This document shows positions 11,231-22,283 of a DNA stretch of 64,000 nucleotides, piece after piece. The notes below the pieces were generated by a model that searched no databases, was not told the DNA's origin, and saw nothing but the letters and a program-made list of their open reading frames with translations. This DNA comes from Roridomyces roridus (Eukaryota > Basidiomycota > Agaricomycetes > Agaricales > Mycenaceae), in contig JARKIF010000112.1 of assembly GCA_029378245.1 (NCBI GenBank), forward strand, positions 1 to 64,000, written 5' to 3'. A program made the position numbers and the translations under genes. Position 1 is the first letter of the stretch. Every line of letters starts with the position of its first letter.

Positions 11231-11503
11231 GTCACGACAAGACTTGTTTCACGCGTCCAACAGCGGTAAGATGCTGTGGATTGGGTAGTGCGCTACTAAA
11301 GCTCGTAAAATGAACTGAATAAAAGTCTAGGAGAGGGTACAGAATACGACGACTAGCTACTGCTTTTATACTATGAGGAATAGATCTACGATGCTACACT
11401 AATTGTCCTGGCTTCCGACATGCACTATTGTCCTGCACCTTTGTCGTCTCCTATTGTTGTGTCTACACCGTGTTCTTCATAGAAGCCTGTCATGATCTGA
11501 CAG
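11231..11503 (-). mobile_element. Candidate solo LTR inside the retroelement ORF
   Basis: On the minus strand this 273-bp stretch begins TGTCAGATCATGACAGG and ends CTTGTCGTGACA, has a TATAAAA-like box near 11370 and interrupts an otherwise collinear protein. I found no 5-bp target duplication at these ends, so the boundaries are uncertain. Confidence 0.4.
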
Positions 11504-13335
11504 TTCACTGATCGAAAACTCCTTCCCTTATCCACGCTGTCGTTTATAATTATGAAACGATCCCACGTCTTTAAATAATGTCTTCCTCGGCTTCTTCCTC
11601 AATCCGATCGAGACGGGGTTCCCTTTAACGCTGTACGGCGCCAATGTATATCGGGTTTATTTGGCGTTGTCACGTGCGCAAATAGGTCAGCGCGTGACAG
11701 CCATACGGTCTTGGTCTCTGGTGCCTGGCATTCCAAGGCAATGTGTTCAAGGGTTTCGGGGCTCTTGCATATTGTGCATAGACCTCGAATCTCTGCTCCT
11801 GGTATGTGGTCCCAAAAGTATCCTACTCTGAAGGTGTTATGCATACACTTCCATAAAAAGTCTCTCGTTGTAATCAGAAATTTAATATCTCGAACTGACT
11901 TCCATATTGTCTCATCTGATGGGCTGTATTTGAACAATTCACTGATTGTATCTCGTACCCTCTCGGTGTTTATGTGTGTGGTTTTTCTATACGGTATAGT
12001 GTATTTCAATTTCAGTGCTTTTGAGAATAGTCTCTGTGATCCACTTTCAAGTTGTATCCCAGGGTTATTGAACATAATATCACAAGCCGTGTCAATCTCA
12101 TAGTTTTGGAAGTCCTCACCATGCAATGTGCTGGCTAGGGTTTCGTCAGTTTGTTTGAATTGTACATGTTGAGTGTGTTCTCGAAGGGCTGCAACCGCTG
12201 CAGTAAACACAAGGAAAGCGGAGTCTGTTAGGAGGTTATCATATCTCATCCGGTTCTTCACGAGTAATTCTGGTAATACCTTTGATCTTGTGCAGATGAG
12301 GAGTTTCATATCTCTATTCATCTTCTCAAGCACAATAAGTAATGCTGCTAGCCACGCTGTGTTTGAATTGTGAGCAATGCTTTTGTCACTGAAAGTTACA
12401 TTGAACCTCTCATTTTGACTACTGGCATCATTAGTTCTTATAGCGACCTGGATAGTCGGTTTATGGTGACCCGAATTGAGGACTTTTGTGTAAATGTGGA
12501 CTTCTTTCATATCAGAGTTGTTGGTATCAGTGAATTGTCTCCTCGCTGGGATAGTGTTTAAGAAATTGTGATCTGCAAAGATTCGGCATCCACTTGCCAT
12601 ATCTTTAACATAGTAATCCGGGTTGAATGTGAAAATTTTGTTTGGTATTACCGCTGTCTGGTTTGCTGCATTGATTTCCTCAGTCAAATTCAGGTCATCA
12701 TCTTTGTCCGGCCTCCCAAGAATAGGAGTCCATTTATCTGTCAGACTGAGAATGAGCATTTTTGCTGTCCTGATGCATTCACCTGGATAAACACATTTGA
12801 GTATTTTTCTATCATGTTTGCAGTCACTACATGCACAGTTTTTCCTTCCGGCACCATCACTGGCATTTACTTTATGTCTAGAGTTCAAATTCTCTCTGTT
12901 TGCAATTCGGAGTGCATCTTCTACCAGTCTCACACTATGATTATCTCTTAACATGGCGCTGAATGTCTTGCACAAGCTCTTTTATGCAGATTTGGTTCGG
13001 CACCAATGTGATTCCATATAGGCATACCAAGTTTGACACTTTCATCAATTGCAAGGCCAGTATAAGCAAATCCATGCTTGCTTGCAGTCTTGATCATTCT
13101 CTTAATCTGGTGTGGCAGCTTCGTCTTACTTGATATTGGTAAGTGGATGTTTTGTAGGAAAATATTCACTGCCATTCCTTCCGGCAGTTGGATGTAGCTG
13201 TTTTCCAGTACTCCAATGATCAGTTGGTCCACTAAAAAAACACCATGATGGTCTGTCCTGTCCTTGTGACATATAGATTTTCAGATTCCATAGGTCTATG
13301 GCTTCGTTTCGGGTTTTGAAATCCAAAATATCTAC

Positions 13336-13380
13336 TTCTTTTTTTGACAAGTCTCATTATACCTGCAAACAGCTGTAAAC
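13336..13380 (-). repeat. 45-nt inverted repeat, right copy
   Basis: This is the reverse complement of the segment at 10270-10314, with 42 of 45 matches. It partly overlaps the first readable codons of the retroelement frame ('LSKKEVDIL'). Confidence 0.8.
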
Positions 13381-13444
13381 TGGGAAGTAGTGTTTTAAGA
13401 CATTGCACGGGCCAACATAATTGATGGTTTGACTGAGGAGGCAC

Positions 13445-13505
13445 GAGTGCTCCACAAAACCGAGTTACGAGTACTTATGTATTGAGCGCAGCGAAATGGA
13501 ATCCA
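13445..13505 (+). repeat. Dispersed repeat, also inverted at about 30297-30345
   Basis: The core 'ttacgagtacttatgta' followed by 'gagcgcagc' recurs on the opposite strand near 30297-30345. Neither copy lies in a recognised gene. It may be one end of a small transposon. Confidence 0.65.
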
Positions 13506-14340
13506 TAGCGGTGCAAGCACCTGTTGGGAATAGGCCCGCTGTGTGAACGGAGAAACCACGGGCCTGGGAGTATTTAGAACGCCGCGTATTTGCTTCTACG
13601 GCTGCGCCGTAGTCTGCGCAGAGCTGCGGCGCAGCATTGCATGTAGTATATATACGGGGGCTTGCAAGTGCAAGTCCCCCAGCTCCTGTATTAGATCAGT
13701 TGTCAAATTCAATAGCACCGTTCCCCTACTCTGGTTTTGGGGCGGATCAGTGTGGCACATCACCCAGAATTGACCCATCAATGTAAGTCCCTGCCGGAGG
13801 GTGCTGCAGATATGTTCGACACTGTGGCATTCCTCCATGCAGAACAGCATGCTCTGCTATTTATGTACAGATACTCTAGGTTACAAAACATAAGTACGAG
13901 TTCTGCCGGAAACGGCATCATGCCAGGTTTGTGGATCAGCAACCGTCACCACATCACGTTGTTCCGTTGCTCTTTGTCTCGAGCCACCTCGCACGCTGGC
14001 ATCGTCGCCCCCGGCGGCGCCGTTCTTTTTGCCCACCCTGCCTACCCTTTTATTAGTTACATGCATATTCATCATGCTAACATACTAATCGTCACTGATA
14101 ATTTCTAGATTGGACCATCATACTAACTTGACTAACACTTCACTGACCAACATGGGAATAAGCTGGAAGGGTCCCACCCACCCATCCGCACTGAAACCCT
14201 GTGCTGCGTCGGGAGCCGAGGCTGCCGCCCGGGCTGATGGTGGCCTCGGCATCCTCCCAACCCTCCGCTGACTCTGTGTTTGCTTTCTGCCACCATGGTG
14301 CGAGCGCAATCCACAAACAACATATAGGCGTACCGGAAGC
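13506..14340. other. Intergenic with a small hairpin
   Basis: No gene was recognised. GGGGGCTTGCA pairs with TGCAAGTCCCCC at about 13655-13680, with one mismatch. 'agttctgccggaaacggc' at about 13897 is shared with the end of the dispersed repeat at 23583-23830, suggesting another fragment of that family. Confidence 0.4.
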
Positions 14341-16790
14341 CTACGTCCGTTTCGCCCAAGTCGAAATTGCGGCCTTTATTTCAGCGATTTCACCCGTTAA
14401 AAATCCCATCTTGGTCAAATCAGCGAGTTCGACAAATGCGAAGCCATTGGTCCGCTTAAAGCGGTGGGCTTGGAATCGAGCGAGAACTTCTTCACCGAGG
14501 TCGTGCATGGAGCAGAACTCCTCGATGAATAAGCTGGGACCGGGGACGAGGGACTCGGGCATTAACATCACGGGAGGTTGCCTTGGGCTCAGGGCGTCTC
14601 CTCCAGTAGGTAATTCTGGAGCTGAATCTCGATGTATCAATAAACGGCACAGAACACCGTAGTCCACTTACGATTCGCCGCCGCAGTCTCCACCGCAACA
14701 TCAGTAAAACTACACTCAACTTCGCCGCTGCATGGGTGCCCCTGGGCTGCTCAAGAAGTCAGAATTGTACCACCCGGAGAGATAAAAACATACCTCGAAC
14801 AAAGGCAGGCGGCGCCACAAGACAGTACAACGGTTCACCCAGGTGTAGTGCAAGGTCTTGACTCTCCGGATCGAATCCTTTCGCCGAGTGGAACTGGCTC
14901 AATCCCCCATAAACGGCGGTGTCCCAAGAACTCGTGAACAATGTCGTATTGATGGTGATTGGAGGAAATCCGAGGCGCAGTGCTTGCCATGCGCTGAGAA
15001 CATCCATGCCTGTCGGGTCAAGAGACCAATACCACGGAGAGTCGGGCCACCGGAATGAGTGAGGACCAGTCTGGAAATCCTTCGGAGGACAGACGAAGAG
15101 ATAGCCTTCCCTGGTGTGAGTCGGCAATGGCGGGATCTCTAGCTCAAATCTGACACCCCGAACGGTGACTGTCACAGACGTGAGCGGAATACGGTGTGTG
15201 CGACGGTTGGAGTACCATAACTGTCATGATCTGAGACGATGTCCAAAGTCTTGAAGATATGATGGGCTTGCGAGAGCCAGCACCACTGATGCGGTAGTTT
15301 GATAGACCACTGACAGAGCACGTTGTCCTCTTGTAATTCAGACGAGCGGCAATAAAATCTGTGTTCAATCTTAGCTGCGTCTCAACTGTTGTTCTAAGTG
15401 ACGTACCGTGTCCAACCTCCGTCCATGATTTGCTTGTCCTCCGCAATCGCACAATCCCACCACTCGCCCGTAGAGCATCCCAGCGCGTCTATGCAAGCGA
15501 TCTCGAGTAACTCCGAGCTCTGATACCCGCTGGGAAGACGAGCAATTGCACCCAAATTCACTTCCATACTCACTGGAATTGAGATCTCTCGAATTCGCAT
15601 CAGCATCGAAGTGCAGATAGCATGATATTGGTCCACTTCGAGGCAGGCGATGACCTTGTGCTCGGCGTTCGGATGGTCAAACTCGATGGAATAGTCCGGG
15701 TTCCTGCCCAGCGTGTCGGTCATGTCCAAGTATGGTCCAGCAAATAATATCGGCGCGAGTTCGATGCAGAGCCGGCCGCTGCAGCGGTCTATCCAGAGCG
15801 TTTGGGCGTGAGGCTATTCGGAAAATTCGAACGTGACAAGATATAATCATATGTAGAGGGAAACTCACCGGCACATATCCGATAATAGGATCCATGTAGT
15901 GTTGGGCATCCTGTGAATGTCTTAGAGAGGATGGAGACTCTCACTCGGACTTACATCCTCCTCCATAGCCTGACTGCTTCAATGTATCATATGGAATGAT
16001 GGGAGGACGCGTACCCAGCGATAGTGCATATAAACATTCATTCATAATCGGCGACAGGCAGTGGATTTCGAGGAAATGCTTATATGGCGACAACTCTGCC
16101 GGTCGAAATCAGTGACTCTCGCAATGTGAGCTGTTAGGAGCGCACCATTATGGGCCAGAACAGCATACACACTGGCCGAGCGTGCTACACCGAAGATCTG
16201 GAGAATATTCGGGTGCCTCAAGGACATTTCAGCATAGAGACGGCATTTTTAGGGTGTACTGACCGAACATTGGAGTGCCGCAAGATGTATTCTGTCCAAT
16301 CCTATCGGAATCCACTCAAATTTTGTACCCGGAGGCATCCAACTCCAGCACACACCTCTTTGGCGTTGCTCTCTTGAAATAACGCAAACGTCATCTGGGA
16401 CTCTGACCCATAGATTTTCGCAGAATACATGCGTCGATGGCGGTTGACAATGTGCGAACGGGAGAGGGAGATCTCTCGCTGCAGGTTAATGTCGCCGAGC
16501 GGTACATGTCTGAACGCTAGCGCTGAGCACGTCAGATTGATTGAGAGGAATGAGCGTTACAACTCGCCGATAGGTGAAATGGGCGCAGCCAGGATGTGTG
16601 TATTGTACGTGATATTGCTCGAAAAGCTGCCACCGGTGACGGTGAAGTCCTTAGAGCTGGGAAACAGTGCGCCCAGATACCTGCCAGGGGGTGCGGAGTG
16701 AGAATCACATCACAGCGGCGGCCAAAGGAAAATTTGTCGGACTTGGTGGACCCGTGTTGGGCGGCGTCGGGGGTATTGAGATTCATGGAC
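14341..16790 (-). CDS. Multi-exon kinase-like / SAM-like domain protein
   Basis: This agaricomycete family is recognised by phrases in order: 'FTVTGGSFSSNITYN' near the N-terminus, 'HVPLGDINLQREI', 'RRMYSAKIYGSESQMT', 'LRHPNILQIFGVA' (resembling kinase-lobe sequence, but no catalytic HRD or DFG seen), 'QTLWIDRCSGRLCIEL', 'SLDPTGMDVLSAWQA', then 'FIEEFCSMHDLGEEVLARF', a SAM-like C-terminus ending at the stop at 14341. The six 3' exons join in frame: 14341-14621, 14672-14749, 14794-15168, 15216-15358, 15407-15813 and a short one ending 'PIIGYVP' upstream of 15869. The exons 5' of about 15960 could not be joined unambiguously, and the start is unknown. Relatives often occur beside STAND and cell-death genes. 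Function is unknown; a pseudokinase scaffold is one guess. Confidence 0.6.
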
Positions 16791-17294
16791 AGTCAGAGGG
16801 GGAGGTGCCAATGACAGCTTGTGCGCGAGCTGAGAGGTGTAGTGGTACAGCCTCATTCGGATCCGCAGCGAGCATGGCCAGCATGCTGTGCACGTCGCGG
16901 TCGGCTTGGCAATACTCCAATGGCAACAGCATGGTATTGGTGACCCGTGACAGGAGCATTGGTTAAGGCCAGTACACTACTTTCTCAGCGTAGAGCGATG
17001 TGCATAGCTTGGGATGGTGGAGGACAAGTGTAAGTCAGGATCAAAGCGGGATCAAAGCGCACGGACCAAGTGCTCAACGCTGCGTGATTGGTCAGCACAT
17101 CTCGCTTCCTTTCCGTTTTTTCCCCTTCGCTTTCGTCGCCGCGCATCCAGCCCGAATTCGCGCGCCAAAGGCCCGCCGTAAAGTCCTTCCGGCCTTCCAA
17201 CTTCCAACTTCCTCCTCGACACTCCGTGAGCCCATCTCTACGGGCGAGATCCCTTCGAGTGACGATAATTTTTCTGCCCCTTCCAGCGACCCGA

Positions 17295-18895
17295 ATGCAC
17301 CGCGCACTGCAGATAGACGAGATCCTGCGATGTATATGCGTTCAAATTGCCGACGTGGATGGACCTCCCGCTCTGGAATATGCACCCGGTCGTGGTGACC
17401 TCTCCCGTCTGGCTAGAACATGCACGGTTTTCGTGGAGCCTGCCTTGGATTCCCTGTGGACCTTTCAGGACACCCTTCTTCATCTACTTCGCACCATGCC
17501 GAGCGATCTCTGGCATATCATGGAGATCCCCCCTGACGACGTGAGAGCAAGTTGGGGAGATGTGGACTCGTCACTGGAAATTGTGAATTTACCTCGTCTA
17601 CCACTCTGGATCCGGACTGACTGACATCGCGCCTAGAGTCTTCTGCGCAGCCCCAGGGGCTCTGACTGGGATCGGTTCAAGCTTTATGCTCGTCGCGTGA
17701 AATCCTTCGTGGATGAACGCATCTGCAGCGAGACATCCGTCGTCTATGACACCCTCGCTTCCGAATTTCGCAATGGGACCATCTTCCCCATGCTCGAGAT
17801 CCTCCACTGGTTCTCCGTCGAGCCCGAACTTTTTGATTGCATCCATTTATTCTTGTCCCCTGGCCTCACGCGCCTCAACATCCACTCCGCTCCCGATGGT
17901 GCGATCTCTGCGTCGCTCAAGTTGCCCCGCTTGAAACAGTTTTCCATTGGCTTCACGCGCCACCCATCCATTTCCCGTTTTGTGTGCACGTTACGCGATC
18001 TTGAACGCCTCGTCGTTCCTGAGCTCGATTTGAAGGCATTGAACCACCTATCTCGCCTTCCATGCCTTCGGCACCTCTGGCTCATGTCCCCCAGCCGCCT
18101 CATTATCCTCCACCCCCGCATGATCTGCCTTGTTTCCCTGCGCTCCGCATCTTTGAATGCGAGTCCATAGAGGCAGCCCCGAACCTCCTCAGGCGAACGG
18201 GAAGGTCGCTGGTCCAGTTCGAACTTGCCGCGCGCAGCTGGCGTACAATCCCCACGCAACAAATCTTCCGAGAACTGTACGCTGCGCTCGCATCGAGCTG
18301 CACCCACAGCTTACTCGAGAAGATTACGGTGGAACAGCCTCGGCATGCACAGCCAATACTTTCAACCCAACTCAATCTCTACGTCCTTTCGGGTGACGAC
18401 CTAAAGAAGCTTTTTTGCTTCGACAACCTCGTCCATGTTTCGCTCGCGCATATCATCGCCGTTGACTTGGACGATGCTGTAGCTCTCGACATGGCCCGTG
18501 CGTGGCCGCGCATCGAGTTGCTACTGTTTCCTTGCGACAACACGCACCGAATCAAACCCCGGATGACACTCGAAGGTGTCTACGCGTTCGCTAAGCACTG
18601 TCCTTTGTTACAAAAGCTCGCCATCCTGTTCGACGCCACCACCGTCCCGAAATCACACCTCACGGCGGGGGAGAAGGAGCAGCAGCCAGTCGTCTCCCAG
18701 GATAAACTGGAGATACTCGACGTCGCGTATTCGTTCATCGGTGCAGAGCCACGGGAGTGGTTGCCCGTGGCTAACCTCCTACGCTCGATCTTCCCCGCAT
18801 TGCGCCATGTCAAGGCTATGAAGCCGGATTCGTCGACTGATGCCCGGGCGTTGGCGATGTCCAAGGCTTGGACGCAACTTTCTCGTGGATTTTGA
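17295..18895 (+). pseudogene. LRR/F-box-like paralogue with one-base frameshift
   Basis: Exon 1 is 17295-17582, starting MHRALQIDEI as in the paralogues; a 54-nt intron (17583-17636) follows, then an exon from 17637 opening SLLRSPRGSDWDRF. 'LARTCTVFVEPALDSLW' is the F-box-like core, followed by LRR-like repeats. At about 18088 the frame is lost within a run of five C; adding one position would rejoin the reading frame ('PHDLPCFPALRIF') to the conserved C-terminus ending at 18895 ('SIFPALRHVKAMKPDSS'). Compared with the paralogue at 45910 the rest is collinear. The cause is either a real pseudogenising deletion or a homopolymer sequencing error. Proteins of this type are presumed substrate adaptors. 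Confidence 0.75.
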
Positions 18896-18899
18896 TGCA

Positions 18900-19515
18900 T
18901 TGCGTTCTCTCTCGAGTTCTCCCGGTGCGTCTCTTTCTCTATCGTGGCTTTCAGTTGAAGATGATACTTTCTATGCAGTTCAGCCCCAATTTTCTTGTTG
19001 TCCTGTTTTGTATGTATTGCTTTCCGTCTCTTGTGCTCACATTGCGTTGGAATCGAGGTGATCGTCTCACCCAGATATTCTTGATCTATTTGATTTGCTT
19101 GTTGTCGAATGTACTGTTGTCTGTTGTCTGTCTGCCCGATGTTGTATGTAGGGCGAGCGCATCACAAAAAATCCCGTTCGAGTGTTTTGGCGTGGGTACG
19201 GCTGAATGTTGTGGGTTATGGGTATTGATCGGATTGGGATTGCCTTTGAGTCTCTGAAGATCAAGGTGGTGGGAGGGCACTTTGGGATAGGTGTTGGATT
19301 TGAAGGGAGGGAGGAGCTAGTTTGAGGGATGGGGCATTGTTTGGAGTATTATATGTGACTGACCTTCCAGCCACCTTAGAGGTTTTGAGTACTTGTGCAA
19401 TTAATACATGGATTCTCGGAGCGCTTGAAGGATCTGGGAGGTTGTCTAGGTTCCAACGAGTCGAATGAGACCGAAATCGCCCGATTGTGTCAAATTTTGG
19501 TGACATGGGAAATAT
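18900..19515. other. Downstream region without a gene
   Basis: T-rich 3' flank of the LRR gene that parallels the flank of its paralogue (both contain 'ttgatttgctt'). No supported coding sequence. Confidence 0.4.
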
Positions 19516-19519
19516 TAGA

Positions 19520-19944
19520 TGGGTTGTGCAAAAGCCGCGCGGCTTTTATGGCATTGTGCAAAGCCGCGTGCGGCTTTGTGTCGGTGGTTATTTCTCATGT
19601 ACACGGCCTCCGATGCCGCACGCCGTGCCGAGAGTGTGCCGAACACGGCCTGTGTTCGTCCACGGCGAGTGTGGAGCCCATGTGAAGCAAGACTTGATGA
19701 ATTGCGCTTGGACACCATGCTAAGGTCATGGTGGAGCTCTTCCAGATTGTCGTGAGAAGTGCTTCCTGTGGGTGGTCTCATTTGATCCGGCACTCGGCAA
19801 GATGGATAATCACTTGCGGGATGCGATAATTTGATCCGATGTCCATCACCAGTCCATCGGCAGTCACGTTTCTTGTGCGGCTTTGCACAATGCCAAAAAG
19901 CCGCACAGAGCCGCATGCGGTTCATGCGGCTTTTGCACAACCCA
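19520..19944. mobile_element. 425-bp TIR element (MITE-like)
   Basis: TGGGTTGTGCAAAAGCCGC at 19520-19538 is perfectly inverted at 19926-19944. Inside, 'gcattgtgcaaagccgc' is also inverted near both ends, so the homology extends past 60 bp with an indel. No coding capacity is seen and no target-site duplication could be settled. Confidence 0.65.
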
Positions 19945-20467
19945 CCTATTTTGGCGAGGCGGGTCCAAAAATGGACAAAACTGCCGAGCCGGCCACTCGT
20001 GAGAAGCGCAGCTGCGTGCCACGAAACCGCGTCGCTGTCGGTTCCAGGCGACATGCAAGATGGATAGGCTGCCCAAGAGGCCCTGGGGGCATGCAAATCG
20101 ACGCGGTGGTGTTCACCCGTAGCCTTCTCATGGAAACTATTTGTGTATTTGACTGCGCTGAATGACAGGGCGCCGACCCAAGGGATTAGAAGTTCGCAGC
20201 TCAGCAACCGGGCGCGGCGAGGCATGTAAGTCACGAAGAGAGGTTGTTACCGCCCGCCGCAGCACGCGGGACCACAAAACAGTCGCCCAGAACGTGGTGA
20301 ACGTTGAGCCTCACGGTGCGATGGAGGCTCGGCAACGGTGCATGGTCGGGGTCACAATGTATTTCACGGGGTGGAGGTGACCAGTGGGTGTCAAAAGAGT
20401 GTTTTTGTATGCGGTACATGCCCGTGAATGTGGAGAATCCCCTTGAAATAGCACGAGACGGGGTGGA
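19945..20467. other. Intergenic
   Basis: Open frames exist on both strands, but none resembles a known family and several run through the neighbouring TIR element. Nothing further supported. Confidence 0.35.
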
Positions 20468-20475
20468 GTGCTGTC

Positions 20476-20837
20476 TAGGGATCGGCACGGGTAAACCCGC
20501 GGGTATCTTGGGGTCTACCCGTACCCGTACCCGTGGTGGCTGTGTACCCGTACCCGCGGGTACGGGTACGGGTTACCCGCGGGTTGGTGGCTGAAATGGC
20601 GGCAGTTCGCTGCCAACGGGAATTTTTCTGGTTGAATTTATGTGATTCAATGCTCGACACGGTGAATTGAACATGCTCACAATTCGAAACAGCCTCTCTC
20701 GGTGTCTACACGGCACTTCCCCCGGCTTGGTGGCTTACCCGCGGGTCACGGGTATCCAGCTCGGCTACCCGTACCCGTACCCGCGGCGGGTAAACCCGTC
20801 TACCCGCGCGGGTTACCCGTACCCGTGCCGATGCCTA
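20476..20837. mobile_element. hAT-type MITE with TACCCG-rich ends, 362 bp
   Basis: The ends TAGGGATCGGCACGGGTA and, inverted, TAGGCATCGGCACGGGTA differ at one position. They are flanked by an exact 8-bp duplication, GTGCTGTC, at 20468-20475 and 20838-20845. The subterminal regions are packed with inverted 'tacccg/cgggta' hexamers. Length, 8-bp duplication and end motif fit a non-autonomous hAT element; no transposase frame is present. Confidence 0.85.
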
Positions 20838-20845
20838 GTGCTGTC

Positions 20846-21800
20846 GTGTGTGGACTCCACTTGCCAGCGGTCAATGGCGAGAACGGGTGTCGAATGCGAA
20901 GAACATGATTCGGGGGATGATGAAAATGTTATTGAAAGGATATAGACTCATTGAGATACGTATGGCGAGCAAGGATGGATGGGGTGAAAAAGGTGCCGAA
21001 ACCCATGTGACGGCGAGCCCTCGTTCAAGGCGACGGCGGGGTGTACAACCACGGTGAGCGGGGTAGGCCGAGATGAGGTCTATGTACACGCACCACATGA
21101 TCCATTTCCGCTGCTGCCGCCCTCGATCCCCGCAAAAAAACTCGAAATGTCCGGTGTCGGGAAACAGGCGATGCACAGAGGTTGGCCTCAAAGACGATGA
21201 GAAAAATTGCTAAATACGTGTTAGTACCGGCAATGGGGTACATGAACTATGCTCACTGACCTTACAAAGTTCGGACGCGGTGCCACGCAGAGTGCGTCCG
21301 ATGCAAAGGGTTCATTCCGACATCTTGTATGATAGATTTTTGCTACTCGGCCTGAATCTTGAGTCGTATGGCGGGATTTAGGGGATAATCCGCAGCTTAT
21401 GTATGAGGTGAGGGGTAGCCCAGGGTCCGCAGAGCAGTTCGAGCTCAGGAAGTCGCGAATTGGCTGGGTGGTCGTCGAGAAAGAGGCAGTGGAGTGCCAG
21501 CGATGGCAAAGCCAAAATAAGAAATCACGTTTCTCGGACATACGTCCCGGTCTCCAAGGACCACAGCATCACGGCAACTCAATCAATCAAGCCCAAATTG
21601 GGTCTCCGACGATGCATGTAAACCCTTTCCAATGTGCCACAACGACTAGGTAAGAATACTAAGTTGGGGCCTTGTATGAGGCAAGTGGCCGGATGGCTAG
21701 GCTGGCCGGTTAGGCAGTCTCAGATAATAAATGTTAAGAATGCTAGAGTCGAACTCTGTGCTGTCTTAGGTGTTGGTGTACATTGTAGACCGGAATGCGG
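20846..21800. other. Intergenic
   Basis: No supported gene. The sequence separates a MITE from the duplicated block that carries the small secreted protein gene. Confidence 0.35.
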
Positions 21801-21917
21801 TCTGTCTATGAAATGTGTCGCTCATCTCGATTGAATCGCATCACATTTGGTCAAAAGTTCAACAATTTTAGATAATCGACCACGGCGTCCTCATTAATTT
21901 CCCACCCTGCCCGCAAC

Positions 21918-22239
21918 TCAAGGCTCACATTGGGTGAGTGTACAGTGATCGCAAGTCCTATGTGAAGAATTAGAATCAACTTGGTCTCGTCGATCGCGGA
22001 TGCTACGTACTGGGGGATGACAACACAGTGGGTGAAGCCATTCGGGCAGAGGCAAATGACAGGAGTCGTCAAGGCCGGGCAGGTAACGCAGCTCGAGGTT
22101 GGCATATACGGCCCCGTAGGGTTGGCACCTATTGCACGTAACTTGTCAGTTACAATGAACATACTCAAGGATGGACGGAGGTACGAGCGAGCATGGCGCT
22201 GATGGCAAATGCGAAGAGGAGGGGGAGGTGCGTGTACAT
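21918..22239 (-). CDS. Small secreted eight-cysteine protein, copy 1 (70 aa)
   Basis: Three exons on the minus strand, 22185-22239, 22011-22128 and 21918-21957, join in frame through 56- and 53-nt GT-AG introns to give 70 residues. Residues 1-18 (MYTHLPLLFAFAISAMLA) are a signal peptide. The mature part holds eight cysteines spaced C-x2-C-x8-C-x-C-x6-C-x7-C-x2-C-x4-C and ends QCEP. The same exon structure and all eight cysteines are kept in the copy at 30946-31277. Intron positions match to the base while introns and silent sites differ, which argues for selection on the protein. I do not recognise the family; it fits the general profile of fungal small secreted cysteine-rich proteins. Location should be extracellular. 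Role unknown. Confidence 0.8.
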
Positions 22240-22277
22240 GGCTCGCTGGGTTGGAGCTTTGAGGATTGTGTGACGGG

Positions 22278-22283
22278 TTTATA
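22278..22283 (-). promoter_or_regulatory. TATA box of secreted protein copy 1
   Basis: TATAAA on the minus strand lies 39 bp upstream of the ATG at 22239, the same spacing as in copy 2. Confidence 0.6.

Larger units (their letters stand above)
10598..13335 (-). mobile_element. Degenerate Tad1-like retroelement fragment (RNase H-like + zf-RVT)
   Basis: Reading on the minus strand from about 13335, the frame opens with 'SKKEVDILDFKTRNEAIDLW' and 'ENSYIQLPEGMAVNIFLQN', the N-terminal region of a very common agaricomycete retroelement ORF. A cysteine cluster ('CACSDCKHDRKILKC'), an RNase H-like fold region and a C-terminal zf-RVT-like module ('CTICKSPETLEHIALEC') follow. The C-terminal conserved end ('HLIWNLRVDRVIRN', 'NTWSGVLLNEDSLPDD') is at 10842-11201. 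The frame is broken near 12960-13230 and again between 11599 and 11201, where a candidate solo LTR sits. No reverse transcriptase or endonuclease domain is present, so it is 5'-truncated or a non-autonomous relative. Confidence 0.75.

Noticed and set aside
15216..15250. Second copy of the candidate LTR end ('ctgtcatgatctgag')
   Set aside because: The phrase lies at an exon/intron border of the kinase-like gene and similarity does not extend.
19515..20234. 239-codon minus-strand frame
   Set aside because: It runs through the TIR element and has no recognisable domain; its repeats translate the inverted ends.
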